Positions 9,243 through 24,546 of a DNA stretch of 64,000 nt are shown in pieces. Position 1 is the stretch's first letter; each line of letters opens with the position of its first letter. The DNA is taken from contig NZ_NEVL01000001.1 of the NCBI RefSeq assembly GCF_002261335.1, positions 992,001 through 1,056,000 of the forward strand, given 5' to 3'. Made by a program: the position numbers and the translations under genes. The notes under the pieces are model-generated. The model saw only the letters and a list, made by a program, of their open reading frames with translations, ran no database searches and was not told where the DNA came from. The DNA is from Bordetella genomosp. 1 (GTDB taxonomy: Bacteria > Pseudomonadota > Gammaproteobacteria > Burkholderiales > Burkholderiaceae_B).

Positions 9243-9597
9243 GGTGTAACAGTGACGATTCTGTGCCTAACTTCTGGCTATGTCGAGACGCCATCGCAGG
9301 GTGCGTTGCGGCATAAGACGTCATCTTCCGAATTATGGAACCGCGATATGGGGGCCGGTTGGGCGCCGGTTGGCGCCAATTCCGGGGCGGTTCGGCGCAG
9401 CTTGGCGTAAACCGCTTACGCGCACGGGGTGCCGCAAAAATAAAATTGGACGGCTGTGTCAGGTTTGCAACGCCGGTGGCGCCGGGGCCATTCACGATCT
9501 TCCTACAGTTGCTATACGGATTTTCACAGTTGCACAGGGCCGCCCCAGTAGAATCGATGCTCGAATGGCCCCTTTTTTCGGTATTCCTGGACGCTGA
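9243..9597. promoter_or_regulatory. 355-base divergent intergenic region, MFS / efflux operon
   Basis: No gene is seen here. It holds the start regions of the minus-strand MFS gene and the plus-strand efflux operon. Notable structure: an inverted repeat GCGTAA-N5-TTACGC at 9405-9421, degenerate GGTTGGCGCC-type repeats at 9355-9400, and a TTCACG ... TATACG pair near 9490-9520 (16-base spacer) that could be a weak promoter for the efflux operon. The AT-content rises after 9425. None of these signals is strong alone. Confidence 0.4.
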
Positions 9598-10815
9598 ATG
9601 ACGACTGCACGCGCAGGCAAGAGCAAGAAAAAACGATATATCTGGATCGCCATCGCGCTGATCCTGCTGGTCCTGGTGGCGCGCGGCCTGTTCTTCGGCA
9701 AGCCGCCGGCACCGGCCTTCGCCACCGCCGAGGTGCGGGTGGCCGACATGGAAAACAGCGTGCTGGCCTCCGGCACGCTCGAAGCGGTGCGGCAGGTCAG
9801 CGTGGGCGCGCAGGTGTCCGGCCAGCTCAAGTCGCTCAAGGTCGAGCTCGGCGACGAGGTCAAGCAGGGCCAGCTGGTGGCCGAGATCGACGACATGACC
9901 CAGCAGAACGACCTGCGCAACGTGCAGGCCGCCCTCGAGACGCGCAAGGCCGAACGCCGCGCCAAGGTCGCCACCCTCAAACAGGCCGAGCTCGCCTTCC
10001 GCCGCCAGCGCGACATGATCGCCCGCGACGCCAGTTCGCGTGCCGACTACGAGCAGGCCGAGGCCACGCTGGCCGTCACGCGGGCCGACATCGCGGCGCT
10101 AGACGCGCAGATCGCCCAGGCCGAGATCGAGGTCGACAAGGCCACGGTGAACCTCGGCTACACCCGCATCAGCTCGCCGATGGACGGCAAGGTGGTGGCC
10201 ATCGTCACCAAGGAAGGCCAGACGGTGAACTCGCTGCAGACCGCGCCCACCATCATCAAGGTGGCGCAGGTCGACACCATGACCGTGAAGGCGCAGATTT
10301 CCGAAGCCGACGTGACGCGCGTGCGGCCGGGCCAGAAGGTCTACTTCACCATCCTGGGCGAGCCCGACAAGCGCTACGACGGCACGCTGCGCGCCATCGA
10401 GCCCGCGCCCGACTCGATCCAGCGCGACGAAAGCACCTCGGCCCTGACCGGCACCAGTTCCAGCAGCGCGTCGAGCTCGGCCGTGTACTACAACGGCCTG
10501 TTCGACGTGCCCAACCCCGACCAGACCCTGCGCATCTCCATGACGGCGCAGGTCTTCATCGTGCTGGGCGAGGCCAGGCAGACCCTGCAGATCCCCTCGT
10601 CGGCCCTGGGGCGCCGCGGCGCCGACGGCACCTATACCGTGCAGGTCGTGGACGCCGACGGCAAGCCCGCGCCGCGCCAGGTCAAGGTCGGCATGAACAA
10701 CAACGTCAGCGCGCAGATCCTCGAGGGCCTCACGGCCGGCGAGAAAGTGGTGTCGGCCGAGGCGGCCGGCCTGCCCGGCCAGAGCGGCCAGCCGTCCGGA
10801 CCCCCGCCCCAATGA
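9598..10815 (+). CDS. MacA-like periplasmic adaptor (membrane fusion protein) of a tripartite efflux pump
   Basis: Links an inner-membrane MacB-type ATPase to an outer-membrane channel. The 405-residue protein has an N-terminal membrane anchor ([19 protein letters not shown], residues 17-36), a lipoyl half-motif ([20 protein letters not shown]), an alpha-hairpin with heptads at about 95-180, the second lipoyl half ([20 protein letters not shown]) and beta-barrel/MP domains. A Ser/Thr-rich insert ([18 protein letters not shown], about residue 280) resembles MacA adaptors that handle macrolides or lipopeptides. It is the first gene of a three-gene operon; its stop overlaps the start of the next gene by 4 bases (ATGA). 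The substrate is not determined. Confidence 0.92.
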   Translation: MTTARAGKSKKKRYIWIAIALILLVLVARGLFFGKPPAPAFATAEVRVADMENSVLASGTLEAVRQVSVGAQVSGQLKSLKVELGDEVKQGQLVAEIDDMTQQNDLRNVQAALETRKAERRAKVATLKQAELAFRRQRDMIARDASSRADYEQAEATLAVTRADIAALDAQIAQAEIEVDKATVNLGYTRISSPMDGKVVAIVTKEGQTVNSLQTAPTIIKVAQVDTMTVKAQISEADVTRVRPGQKVYFTILGEPDKRYDGTLRAIEPAPDSIQRDESTSALTGTSSSSASSSAVYYNGLFDVPNPDQTLRISMTAQVFIVLGEARQTLQIPSSALGRRGADGTYTVQVVDADGKPAPRQVKVGMNNNVSAQILEGLTAGEKVVSAEAAGLPGQSGQPSGPPPQ

Positions 10816-12809
10816 CGGTGCAGGACACGCATTCCGGCAGCACCACGGGGTCGCCGCTGATCACGCTGAACGATGTCTGGCGCGAATTCGCCGCGGGCGA
10901 CCAGACCGTGGCGGTGCTGCGCGAGGTCAATCTCACCATCAACGCCGGCGAAATGGTCGCCATCGTCGGCGCCTCGGGCTCGGGCAAGTCCACGCTGATG
11001 AACATCCTTGGCTGCCTCGACCGGCCCAGCCGCGGCGTGTATCGGGTCGACGGCCGCGAGACGGCGGCGATGGAGCCGGACGACCTGGCGGAGCTGCGCC
11101 GCGAGCATTTCGGCTTCATCTTCCAGCGCTATCACCTGCTGTCGGACCTCACCGCGCAGGGCAACGTCGAGATGCCCGCGGTGTACGCGGGCCTGGGCCG
11201 CGGCCCGCGCCACGCGCGCGCGCAGGCTTTGCTCGAACGGCTCGGCCTGGGCGAACGGCTCGACTACCATCCGGGCCAGCTCTCGGGCGGGCAGCAGCAG
11301 CGCGTGAGTATCGCGCGCGCCCTGATGAACGGCGGCCGCATCATCCTCGCCGACGAGCCCACCGGCGCGCTCGACACCCACACCGGCCAGGAGGTGCTGC
11401 GCATCCTGGAAGAGCTCAATGCCGCGGGCCACACCATCGTGCTGGTGACCCACGACATGAACGTGGCGCGCCACGCGCGCCGCATCATCGAGATCAGCGA
11501 CGGCCGCATCGTGGCCGACCGCAGCAATCCGGATGCACCGGCACGGCCGCAGGCGAGCGCGCCCGCGCCGCAGGCCCCGGGCCGCGGCGCGCGGCCCTGG
11601 CGGGCGCTGGTCGACCGCGCCAACGAGGCGCTGCGCATGGCGCTGCTCGCGATGAACGCGCACCGGCTGCGCACCTTCCTCACCATGCTGGGCATCGTGA
11701 TCGGCATCGCGGCGGTGGTGTCGGTGGTGGCGCTGGGCGAGGGATCGCGCCAGAAGATCCTGGCCGACATCAGCGAGATGGGCACCAATACGGTAGACAT
11801 CTACCCCGGCAAGGATTTCGGCGACGAGAAGGCGGCCACCATACGCACGCTGGTGCCGGCCGATGCGGCCGCCCTGGCGCGCCAGAGCTACGTCGACAGC
11901 GTGACGCCGGCGGTCAGCACCAGCGCCTCGCTGCGCTATCGCAACGTGTCGGTGAACGGCTCGATCCAGGGCGTGGGCGAGCAGTTCTTCCGCGTGCGCG
12001 GCCTCAAGCTCTCGCAGGGCCAGTTCTTCGACGCCGACGGCGTGACGCGGCGTGCGCAGGAGGCGGTGATCGACGAGAACACGCGCAAGGCGCTGTTCGG
12101 CAATCACACCGAGCCGGTGGGCCAGGTGATCTTCCTGGGCACGGTGCCGGTGCGCGTGATCGGCGTGACCGAGCGCAAGGAGAGCATGTTCGGCAACGCC
12201 GAGTCGCTCAATGTCTGGATCCCGTACACCACGGCGCTGAGCCGGGTGCTGGGCCAGCAGCACCTGCGCAGCATCACGGTGCGCGTGAGCGACGCGGTGC
12301 CGACCAAGGCGGCCGAGCAGGCCATCACCCGCCTGATGACGCAGCGCCACGGCACCAAGGATTTCTTCGTGTTCAACACCGACACGATCCGCCAGACCAT
12401 CGAACGCACCACCGCCACCATGACGCTGCTGGTCTCGGCCATCGCCATCATCTCGCTGGTGGTGGGCGGCATCGGCGTGATGAACATCATGCTGGTGTCG
12501 GTGACCGAGCGCACCCGCGAGATCGGCGTGCGCATGGCCGTGGGCGCGCGGCGCGGCGACATCATGCAGCAGTTCCTGATCGAGGCGGTGCTGGTGTGCC
12601 TGATCGGCGGCATGCTCGGCATCCTGCTCTCGCTCGGCCTCGGCGTGCTGGTGTCGCAGGCCACGCGCGGCGCCTTCCAGTTGATCTACTCCAGCACCTC
12701 GATGGTGGCTGCGTTCGTGTGCTCCACCCTGATCGGGGTGGGCTTCGGCTACCTGCCGGCGCGCAACGCCGCCCGGCTCGATCCCGTGCAATCCCTGGCC
12801 CGAGAATGA
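10812..12809 (+). CDS. MacB-like ABC exporter (ATPase-permease fusion)
   Basis: A 665-residue type VII ABC protein with an N-terminal nucleotide-binding domain: Walker [10 protein letters not shown] at residues 53-61, signature [15 protein letters not shown], Walker [13 protein letters not shown] first TM segment follows at about 290 ([20 protein letters not shown]), then a large periplasmic domain and three C-terminal TM segments (ILLVSAIAI... onward). MacB proteins do not pump across the inner membrane; they use ATP-driven mechanotransmission to drive substrate through the outer-membrane channel. It overlaps the adaptor gene upstream and the outer-membrane factor gene downstream by 4 bases each. 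Candidate cargoes are macrolides, siderophores or lipopeptides; nothing here decides. Confidence 0.94.
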   Translation: MTVQDTHSGSTTGSPLITLNDVWREFAAGDQTVAVLREVNLTINAGEMVAIVGASGSGKSTLMNILGCLDRPSRGVYRVDGRETAAMEPDDLAELRREHFGFIFQRYHLLSDLTAQGNVEMPAVYAGLGRGPRHARAQALLERLGLGERLDYHPGQLSGGQQQRVSIARALMNGGRIILADEPTGALDTHTGQEVLRILEELNAAGHTIVLVTHDMNVARHARRIIEISDGRIVADRSNPDAPARPQASAPAPQAPGRGARPWRALVDRANEALRMALLAMNAHRLRTFLTMLGIVIGIAAVVSVVALGEGSRQKILADISEMGTNTVDIYPGKDFGDEKAATIRTLVPADAAALARQSYVDSVTPAVSTSASLRYRNVSVNGSIQGVGEQFFRVRGLKLSQGQFFDADGVTRRAQEAVIDENTRKALFGNHTEPVGQVIFLGTVPVRVIGVTERKESMFGNAESLNVWIPYTTALSRVLGQQHLRSITVRVSDAVPTKAAEQAITRLMTQRHGTKDFFVFNTDTIRQTIERTTATMTLLVSAIAIISLVVGGIGVMNIMLVSVTERTREIGVRMAVGARRGDIMQQFLIEAVLVCLIGGMLGILLSLGLGVLVSQATRGAFQLIYSSTSMVAAFVCSTLIGVGFGYLPARNAARLDPVQSLARE

Positions 12810-14209
12810 TGCCTTTCCTGTTTCCCGCGCGCCGTGCCGCCCTCGCCGGCCTCCTGACCCTGCCCCTGCTGCTCGCGGGCTGCGGCCTGATGCAGACCGA
12901 CTACCAGCGGCCCGCCGTCCAGGCGCCGGCCGCGTGGCAATACGCCACCCAGCAGGACCTGGCCGCCGGCGGCCAGTGGTGGCGCCATTTCGACGATCCG
13001 GTGCTGTCGCAGCTGGTGACGCTCGCGCTCGAACGCAACAACGACCTGGCGGCCGCCGCGCTGCGGGTGCGCCAGGCCCAGCTGCGCGCCGGCCTGGCCC
13101 GCTCGGATCAGTTTCCGACCGTGGGCGCCAACCTCGACCTGTCGCGCCAGCGCCAGCTCGACGGCGACCGCACCATCGTGCGCAACAACACCGCGCAGCT
13201 GTCGGTGAGCTACGAGCTGGACCTGTGGGGCCGGCTCGACAGCCTGACCGACGCGGCGCAATGGGAGGCGCTGGCCACCGAGCAGGACCGCGCCAGCGCC
13301 GAGCTCAGCCTGATCGGCACCACCGCCACGCTGTACTGGCGCACCGCCTTCATCAACCAGCGCATCGCCACCAGCGAAGAGAGCATCGCGTACGCACGCC
13401 GCACGCTGGAACTGGTGCAGGCGCAGTACGACGCCGGCGGCGCCTCGGCGCTAGAGCTGGCCGAGGCGCGCCAGAACCTCGCCAGCCAGCAGGCCGCGCA
13501 TACCGAGCTGGTGCAACTGCGCGTCGAATACATCAACGGCCTGACGATTCTGTTCGACGGCCCGCCCGACCGCATCATGGCCGACCCGGCGCGTCTGCCC
13601 ATGGCCACCGTGCCGGCGGTGCCCGCGGGCCTGCCCGCCGACCTGCTGGGGCGGCGGCCCGACCTGCGCGCCGCCGAGTTGCGCCTGCGCCAGGCGCTGG
13701 CCGAGACCGACGCCACGCGCGCCAGCTTCTATCCGCCCATCACGCTCACCGGCGCGGTCGGCAGCACCAGCACGGCGCTGGGCAATCTGCTGCAGAATCC
13801 CATCGGCACGCTGGGCGCCGGCCTGACGCTGCCGTTCCTCAACTGGAACCAGATGCGGCTCTCGATCCGCGTGTCGGAGACCGAGTACGCGCTGCGCGTG
13901 GTGCAGTTCCGCCAGGCCCTCTACCAGGCCATGGCCGACGTGGAGAACGCGCTGTCGGCGCGCACCCAGCTGGCGCGGCGCGCCGAGCTGCTCGAGGCCT
14001 CGCTGGCCGCCGCCCGCCAGGCGGAAAGCCTGTACGAGGTGCGCTATCGCGCCGGCGCGGTGTCGCTGCGCTTCTGGCTCGACGCGCAGGAACAGCGCCG
14101 CAACGCCGAGGTCGCGCGCGACCAGAACACGCTCGACCGGCTGCTCAACCAGGTCACGCTGTACCAGGCGCTGGGCGGCGACATGGTGGTCGCGCCCGTG
14201 GGACAATAG
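12806..14209 (+). CDS. NodT-family outer-membrane efflux lipoprotein (TolC-like)
   Basis: The outer-membrane channel of the efflux operon. The 467-residue protein begins with a lipoprotein signal peptide whose lipobox is LLAGC (Cys at about residue 26), followed by the family motif [13 protein letters not shown] and two TolC-like repeat halves ([20 protein letters not shown] near the start; [20 protein letters not shown] in the middle). The start ATG at 12806 overlaps the MacB stop (ATGA). An open frame runs further upstream inside macB but carries no family homology. Length and domain layout are standard. Confidence 0.94.
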   Translation: MMPFLFPARRAALAGLLTLPLLLAGCGLMQTDYQRPAVQAPAAWQYATQQDLAAGGQWWRHFDDPVLSQLVTLALERNNDLAAAALRVRQAQLRAGLARSDQFPTVGANLDLSRQRQLDGDRTIVRNNTAQLSVSYELDLWGRLDSLTDAAQWEALATEQDRASAELSLIGTTATLYWRTAFINQRIATSEESIAYARRTLELVQAQYDAGGASALELAEARQNLASQQAAHTELVQLRVEYINGLTILFDGPPDRIMADPARLPMATVPAVPAGLPADLLGRRPDLRAAELRLRQALAETDATRASFYPPITLTGAVGSTSTALGNLLQNPIGTLGAGLTLPFLNWNQMRLSIRVSETEYALRVVQFRQALYQAMADVENALSARTQLARRAELLEASLAAARQAESLYEVRYRAGAVSLRFWLDAQEQRRNAEVARDQNTLDRLLNQVTLYQALGGDMVVAPVGQ

Positions 14210-14214
14210 CGCCC

Positions 14215-15090
14215 ATGACGATTGCCCCTCCCGACCTCCCGGCATCCTGCGACATCGATGCCGAACGCCGCTTCGGCGGCCTGTCCCGGCTCTATGGCCC
14301 CGACGGCCCCGCGCGCCTGCGCGGCGCGCACGTGGCCGTGGTCGGGCTCGGGGGCGTGGGGTCCTGGACGGCCGAGGCGCTGGCGCGTTGCGGCGTGGGC
14401 GCGCTCACGCTGGTCGATCTCGACCACATCGCCGAGTCCAACGTCAACCGCCAGATCCATGCGCTCACCGACACGCTGGGCCAGGCCAAGGTCGAGGCCA
14501 TGGCGGCGCGCATCGCGGCGATCAATCCCGAATGCGTGGTGACCCGCATCGACGATTTCGTCGATCCGGCCAACGTGGCCCAGCTTCTGGCCGGCCATTA
14601 CGCGATGATCATCGACTGCACCGACCAGGCCGCCGCCAAGATCGCGATGATCCTGCACGCGCGCACGCGCGGCATCCCGATGCTGTTGTGTGGCGGCGCG
14701 GGCGGCAAGACCGACCCGCTGGCGCTGCGCGCCGGCGACCTGTCGCAGGCGCTCAACGACGCGCTGCTGTCCAAGCTGCGCAACAAGCTGCGGCGCGAAC
14801 ACGGCTACCCGCGCGCCAGCGACCGCAATGGCAAGGCGCTCAAGCGCGTGCCGCGCATGGGCGTGCGCGCGCTGTGGTTCGACCAGCCGGCGATCCTGCC
14901 GGCCGCCTGGACCCGCGCCGACGAAACGCAGGATGCCATCGGCGTGGACGTGGCGCCGGCGGCGCCGCAGGGGCTGTCGTGCGCGGGCTACGGCTCGGTC
15001 GTGATGGTGACGGCCGCGATGGGCCTGGCCGCCGCCAACGAGGCGGTGCAGGCCATCCTGGCGCCGGCCGACAAGGCGCAGCGCGCCTGA
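14215..15090 (+). CDS. tcdA: tRNA threonylcarbamoyladenosine dehydratase (TcdA/CsdL)
   Basis: TcdA cyclises t6A37 of ANN-decoding tRNAs to ct6A using ATP. The 291-residue E1/ThiF-like protein shows the Rossmann ATP site VAVVGLGGVGSWTAEALARC (GxGGVGS at residues 44-50), then LVDLDHIAESNVNRQIHALT, and the adenylation-core MIIDCTDQAAAKIAMILHAR. The C-terminal region (GLSCAGYGSVVMVTAAMGL) matches TcdA rather than MoeB. The ATG at 14215 lies 5 bases after the outer-membrane factor stop; whether it shares that transcript is unclear. It converges with the pabC-like gene. Confidence 0.94.
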   Translation: MTIAPPDLPASCDIDAERRFGGLSRLYGPDGPARLRGAHVAVVGLGGVGSWTAEALARCGVGALTLVDLDHIAESNVNRQIHALTDTLGQAKVEAMAARIAAINPECVVTRIDDFVDPANVAQLLAGHYAMIIDCTDQAAAKIAMILHARTRGIPMLLCGGAGGKTDPLALRAGDLSQALNDALLSKLRNKLRREHGYPRASDRNGKALKRVPRMGVRALWFDQPAILPAAWTRADETQDAIGVDVAPAAPQGLSCAGYGSVVMVTAAMGLAAANEAVQAILAPADKAQRA

Positions 15091-15113
15091 CGCGGATGCG
15101 GCGCGCTCAGGCG
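15084..15113. terminator. Hairpin spanning the convergent stops of tcdA and the pabC-like gene
   Basis: CGCCTGA (15084-15090) and TCAGGCG (15107-15113) form a perfect 7-bp inverted repeat that includes both stop codons, with a 16-base GC-rich loop. No clear T-run follows on either strand, so termination here is likely to be weak or Rho-assisted. Confidence 0.35.
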
Positions 15114-15739
15114 TCGCGCAGCACCACGTCGAACCAGCCCCGCAACGCATTCGACAGGCGGATCGCTTCGGCCTCGCGCAGGTCGTGCGCGCTCAGCACG
15201 CGCTCGTGCGCCTCGCCGGCCTCCAGCAGCGCGGCGCGCTGCACGCCCGGCAGGCAGCCGCTCTCCACCGGGGGCGTGTACCAGCGGCCGTTCTTCTTCA
15301 CGTAGACATTGCTGCGGCTGCCCTCGCACAGCTCGCCGCGCTGGTTGAGATAGACCAGGTCGAAGATGTGCGGATGCGACGGCAGCCATTCGATGGTCTG
15401 GGTGTACCAGGGGCGGTGCGTGGTCTTGTAGCGCAGCAGCGGCTCGCTGGCGTCCAGCGGCTCGGGCGCGATCAGGATCTCCTGCACCAGCGGCAGCGGC
15501 AGCAGCGGCGCGGTCTGGATGGTGCACTGACCATTGCGCTCGAGCAGCAGGCGCAGGCGGTGCGGGCCGGCTTCGCGCAGGGCCTGCGCGGCGGCGCGCA
15601 CCTGCGTCTCGACCAGCATCTCGTCGCAGCGATAACCGAGGTCCTGCGCGCTGCTGGCGAGCCGCACCAGATGACGGCCCAGCAGCGGCATGTCGCGCGT
15701 GCCGGTCACGAGGATGGTTTCGATCAGTTCGGGCGACAT
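15107..15739 (-). CDS. Aminotransferase class IV / 4-amino-4-deoxychorismate lyase-like
   Basis: PabC releases pyruvate from 4-amino-4-deoxychorismate to give p-aminobenzoate for folate synthesis. This 210-residue protein is shorter than a typical PabC (about 270). It keeps the PLP lysine region LLRYKTTHRPWY (Lys at about residue 105) and the C-terminal core LNQRGELCEGSRSNVYVKKN (cofactor-phosphate side) plus GCLPGVQRAALL. It lies 31 bases after pabB, which supports a lyase role. The missing length is at the N-terminal domain, so activity on the standard substrate is probable but not certain. Confidence 0.85.
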   Translation of the reverse strand: MSPELIETILVTGTRDMPLLGRHLVRLASSAQDLGYRCDEMLVETQVRAAAQALREAGPHRLRLLLERNGQCTIQTAPLLPLPLVQEILIAPEPLDASEPLLRYKTTHRPWYTQTIEWLPSHPHIFDLVYLNQRGELCEGSRSNVYVKKNGRWYTPPVESGCLPGVQRAALLEAGEAHERVLSAHDLREAEAIRLSNALRGWFDVVLRDA

Positions 15740-15770
15740 GGCGGGAAACTCCAGATGATGGGCGCGGATG

Positions 15771-17023
15771 TCAGGCGGCGGGCGAACCTGCGGCGGGCGA
15801 TCCTGCGGCAGGCGATCCTGCGGCAGGCGATCCTGCGGCAGGCGAACCTGCGGCGGGCGGACCCGCTGCGGGCGCGGCCGCGACGGGCACTCCCGCAAGG
15901 ATACGCGCTTTCCAATGGCATTCGTCCCACTCGTTGGCCGGGTCCGAACCGTGCACGATGCCGCCGCCCACGTGGTAGACGCCCGCGCCCTGCGCGTCGA
16001 GCACCAGGGTGCGGATCGCCACGTTGAGCGAGAAGTCGCCATCGGGCGCGAGCCAGCCGATGCTGCCGCAATACAGGCCGCGCGGCGCCATCTCCATCTG
16101 GCGGATGCGGCGCATCGCGGCGATCTTGGGCGCGCCGGTGATGGAGCCGCACGGAAACAGCGCGGTCAGCACGGCGTCGAGGCCGGCCGCCGGCACGCGC
16201 GCGCTCACGGTGGAGGTGAGGGTCCAGACGGTGGGGTATTGCTCCAGCGTGAACAGGGCGTCGACCCTGACCGACCCGGTCTCGGCCAGCTGGCCGAGGT
16301 CGTTGCGCAGCAGGTCCACGATCATGAGGTTTTCGGCGCGGTCCTTCTCGCTGGCGAGCAGGGCGCGGCCCAGGCGCGCGTCTTCGGCGGGGTCGGCCGC
16401 GCGCGGCGCGGTGCCTTTCATGGGCCGCGTGACGAGGCGGTCGCCCTGGCGCGCCACGAACAGCTCCGGCGAGAACGACAGCACGGTGCGCTCGCCGTCC
16501 TCGATATAGGCCGCGTGCGCCACCGGATTGCGCGCGGCGATGCGGCGATAGAGCGCGGCGGGCGCGCCCGCGATGCGCACGTCGAGCGGCTGGGTGTAGT
16601 TGACCTGGTATTGCTCGCCGGCGCCGATCTGCTCGCGCAGGCGTGCGATCGCGGCCAGGTAGTGGTCGCGCGCCATGCGCGGCGTCACCGACACCACGCC
16701 GGCCCGCGGGTCGGGGTCGCCGGGAGCCTGCCAGCACGGGCCGTCGATGGCGCGCGCGAACACCAGCGCGGTCAGGCGCGCGCGCCCGTCATCGGCGGGC
16801 GCGGGGCAGGGCCCGTCGGGGGCGGCGCCCAGCGCATCGGGCAGCAGCCATTCGCCCAGCTCGTAGTCCAGCAGCAGGGCGATCCAGTGGCCGGCCTGGC
16901 GTGCGGCCTCGATCTCGCGCCACACGCGCGGCAGGTCGGCGCGCGCACGCGCCTCGATACGGCCGACCGGATCGGCCAGGCGCCTTGCGCGCCCGGCCAG
17001 GCGGTCTTCGAACCAGCATTCCA

Positions 17024-17024
<1 letters not shown>
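15771..17024 (-). CDS. pabB: Aminodeoxychorismate synthase component I
   Basis: PabB converts chorismate to 4-amino-4-deoxychorismate using ammonia from PabA. The 417-residue protein carries the chorismate-binding core: EQYQVNYTQPLDVRI, LSFSPELFV, RPMKGTAPRAADPAEDARLG, ENLMIVDLLRNDLGQLAETG and the GSITGAPKIAAMRRI motif. The ATG at 17024 shares one base with the uvrA stop (TAATG), so it is translationally coupled. The C-terminus is odd: about 35 residues of repeated Ala-Ala-Gly-Ser-Pro encoded by a perfect 15-bp tandem repeat, a tail not needed by the fold. Confidence 0.93.
15781..15870. repeat. Six tandem 15-bp repeats encoding the Ala-Gly-Ser-Pro tail of PabB
   Basis: Six head-to-tail 15-base units run without gaps. 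Three central units (15796-15840) are identical (GGCGATCCTGCGGCA); the flanking ones differ by one to three bases. The unit length is a multiple of three, so copy-number change by slippage would lengthen or shorten the protein tail without a frameshift. Confidence 0.9.
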
Positions 17025-22804
<5,780 letters not shown>

Positions 22805-23072
22805 GAGGCGTAATCGTAGCCGAGGGGGTGGGCCGGCCTGCCGCGGCCGCGCAAGATGTGGCCGGGAAGGATACTGTGGAATAATTGGCTATATCGTGAA
22901 CGCCATGCCCATATTGTGGGCATAACCTGTGGCAGATGAGGGCGCTCGAGCCAGGATCAAGGGGCGGACCGCAAGCCCCGCGCCTGGCGGGCGGGTCACG
23001 ACAAGCTGTATGGATAAACAGTATCGCAGATTTTGCGCAGCGCCGCGCTGACGGCGTGCGCATGGGGAAGAC
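22805..23072. promoter_or_regulatory. Divergent intergenic region, uvrA / iclR, with a palindrome
   Basis: No gene is seen in these 268 bases. A perfect inverted repeat ATGCCCA-N5-TGGGCAT lies at 22905-22923, in a locally AT-rich patch (22877-22925) suited to promoters. It could be an operator for the IclR-type regulator encoded just downstream, since that family binds palindromes and often represses itself. I found no E. coli-type LexA box (CTGT-N8-ACAG). Confidence 0.45.
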
Positions 23073-23840
23073 ATGTCAGAGTCCACCGTCGCGGGTACCG
23101 CGGCGTTTGCCAAATTCATGGCGGTGCTGCAGGCCGTGGCCGATGCCGCCGAGCCGCCTTCCGTGGCCGCGCTGGCGCGCGCCTGCGGCTATCCTCGTTC
23201 CACCGTGCACCGCATCGTCGCGGCCCTTGCCGAGCAGGGCATGCTGCGCGAGGTCGGCGGCGGCTTCGGCATCGGCACCCGCGTGCTGGGGCTGGCCAGC
23301 CGGGCCTGGTCGCAGTTCGAGGTGCGCGACGCGCTCGCGGCCGAGCTGCGCGCGCTGCGCGACGCCACCGGCGAGACCGTGCACCTGGCCGTGCCCACCG
23401 GCCGCGCCATGATGTATATCGACAAGCTCGAGAGCCCGGGTCCGCTGCGCATGGTGTCGCGCGTGGGCGCGACCGTGGCCGCGCACCGCAGCGCCGTGGG
23501 CCGCGCCTGGCTGGCTGCGCTCGACGCCGAGCGCTGCGCCAGCAGCCTCGCGGCGCTGCCCGATTGCGACGGCGCGGCGCGCGACTTGCTGTTGGGCCAG
23601 ACGCTGCCGCAGGTGCGGCTGCGCGGCTACGCGCTCGACGACCAGGAAAACGAAGCCGGCATCTGCTGCTACGGCGTGGCGCTGCGCCGCGCCGATGGCG
23701 AGGTGGCGGCCTGCGTCAGCGTCAGCGTGCTGTGTTTCCGCGCCGCGCCCGATGCGGCGCGCGCCTATGTGGCGCCGCTGCTCGCGCTGCGCGACCGGGC
23801 CCAGTCCGCGCTCGGGCTGATGCCGCCGCGCGCGGCCTGA
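23073..23840 (+). CDS. IclR-family transcriptional regulator (probable sugar-acid regulator)
   Basis: The 255-residue protein has an N-terminal winged helix (PSVAALARACGYPRSTVHRI, then VAALAEQGMLR) and a C-terminal IclR ligand-binding domain (LRDATGETVHLAVPTGRAMM, then SPGPLRMVSRVGATVAAHRS). The start ATG is preceded by GGGGAAG at a good distance. It is 61 bases upstream of the KDPG-aldolase gene and on the same strand, followed by a KDG kinase gene, so it probably controls 2-keto-3-deoxy-sugar-acid catabolism in the manner of KdgR. That role is inferred from context. Confidence 0.9.
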   Translation: MSESTVAGTAAFAKFMAVLQAVADAAEPPSVAALARACGYPRSTVHRIVAALAEQGMLREVGGGFGIGTRVLGLASRAWSQFEVRDALAAELRALRDATGETVHLAVPTGRAMMYIDKLESPGPLRMVSRVGATVAAHRSAVGRAWLAALDAERCASSLAALPDCDGAARDLLLGQTLPQVRLRGYALDDQENEAGICCYGVALRRADGEVAACVSVSVLCFRAAPDAARAYVAPLLALRDRAQSALGLMPPRAA

Positions 23841-23901
23841 GGCCGGCGCTTCATCGATCACCGTTGTTCCGATTGCTGCCATTCCCCACAGAGGTTGAAC
23901 C

Positions 23902-24546
23902 GTGACTGCCAAACCCGACCATCCTGCTCTCGCCGCCCTGCTGGCCGCCCGTGTCGTGCCGGTGCTGCGCTACGACAACGCCGCCACCGCCGCCTATGCC
24001 GCCGAGGTGGCCTACAACGCGGGCTGCACCACGCTCGAACTGACCTGGACCATCCCCGGCGTGACCGAGCTGGTGCGGGCGCTGCGCGACAAGCACGGCG
24101 ACCGCCTGGTGATCGGCGTGGGCACCATCCTCGATGAAGACCAGGCGCGCGAGGCCCTGACCGCCGGCGCCGATTTCCTGGTGTCGCCCGGCCACACGCC
24201 CGGCATCGTCGAGCTGGCGCACGCGGCGGGCGCGCTGTGCCTGCTGGGCGCCTTCACGCCCACCGAGGTGCTGCAGGCCGCGCGGGCCGGCGCCGACATC
24301 GTGAAGATCTTCCCGGCCGACACGGGCGGTCCGCGCCATCTGGCTGCGCTCAAGGCCGTTTATCCCCACGTGCCGTTCTGCCCGACCGGCGGCGTCACCG
24401 CGCAGAATATGGGCGAGTATTTCGCGGCCGGCGCCGCGCTCGTGGGCATCGGCAGCAACCTCTACGACAAGACCGCCTTCGCCGCGCGCGACACCGGCAC
24501 GCTGGTGCGGCAGATCGTCCAGACGCTGGAGGCCGCCCGTGCCTGA
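23902..24546 (+). CDS. eda: KDPG/KHG aldolase (2-dehydro-3-deoxy-phosphogluconate aldolase)
   Basis: A class I aldolase that splits 2-keto-3-deoxy-6-phosphogluconate into pyruvate and glyceraldehyde-3-phosphate. The 214-residue protein shows the family's catalytic Glu in TTLELTW (about E46) and the Schiff-base Lys in ADIVKIFPAD (about K135), plus GVGTILDEDQAREAL and FCPTGGVTAQNM (phosphate-binding). The start is a GTG at 23902 with a weak AGAGG upstream. The next gene, a KDG kinase, overlaps its end by 8 bases, so the two enzymes act in sequence: kinase, then aldolase. Confidence 0.94.
   Translation: MTAKPDHPALAALLAARVVPVLRYDNAATAAYAAEVAYNAGCTTLELTWTIPGVTELVRALRDKHGDRLVIGVGTILDEDQAREALTAGADFLVSPGHTPGIVELAHAAGALCLLGAFTPTEVLQAARAGADIVKIFPADTGGPRHLAALKAVYPHVPFCPTGGVTAQNMGEYFAAGAALVGIGSNLYDKTAFAARDTGTLVRQIVQTLEAARA

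Noticed and set aside
15781-15870. Possible CRISPR or intergenic satellite
   Set aside because: Units of 15 bases have no spacers and are in frame inside pabB.
22805-23072. LexA box upstream of uvrA
   Set aside because: No CTGT-N8-ACAG pattern was found; the palindrome at 22905-22923 does not match it.
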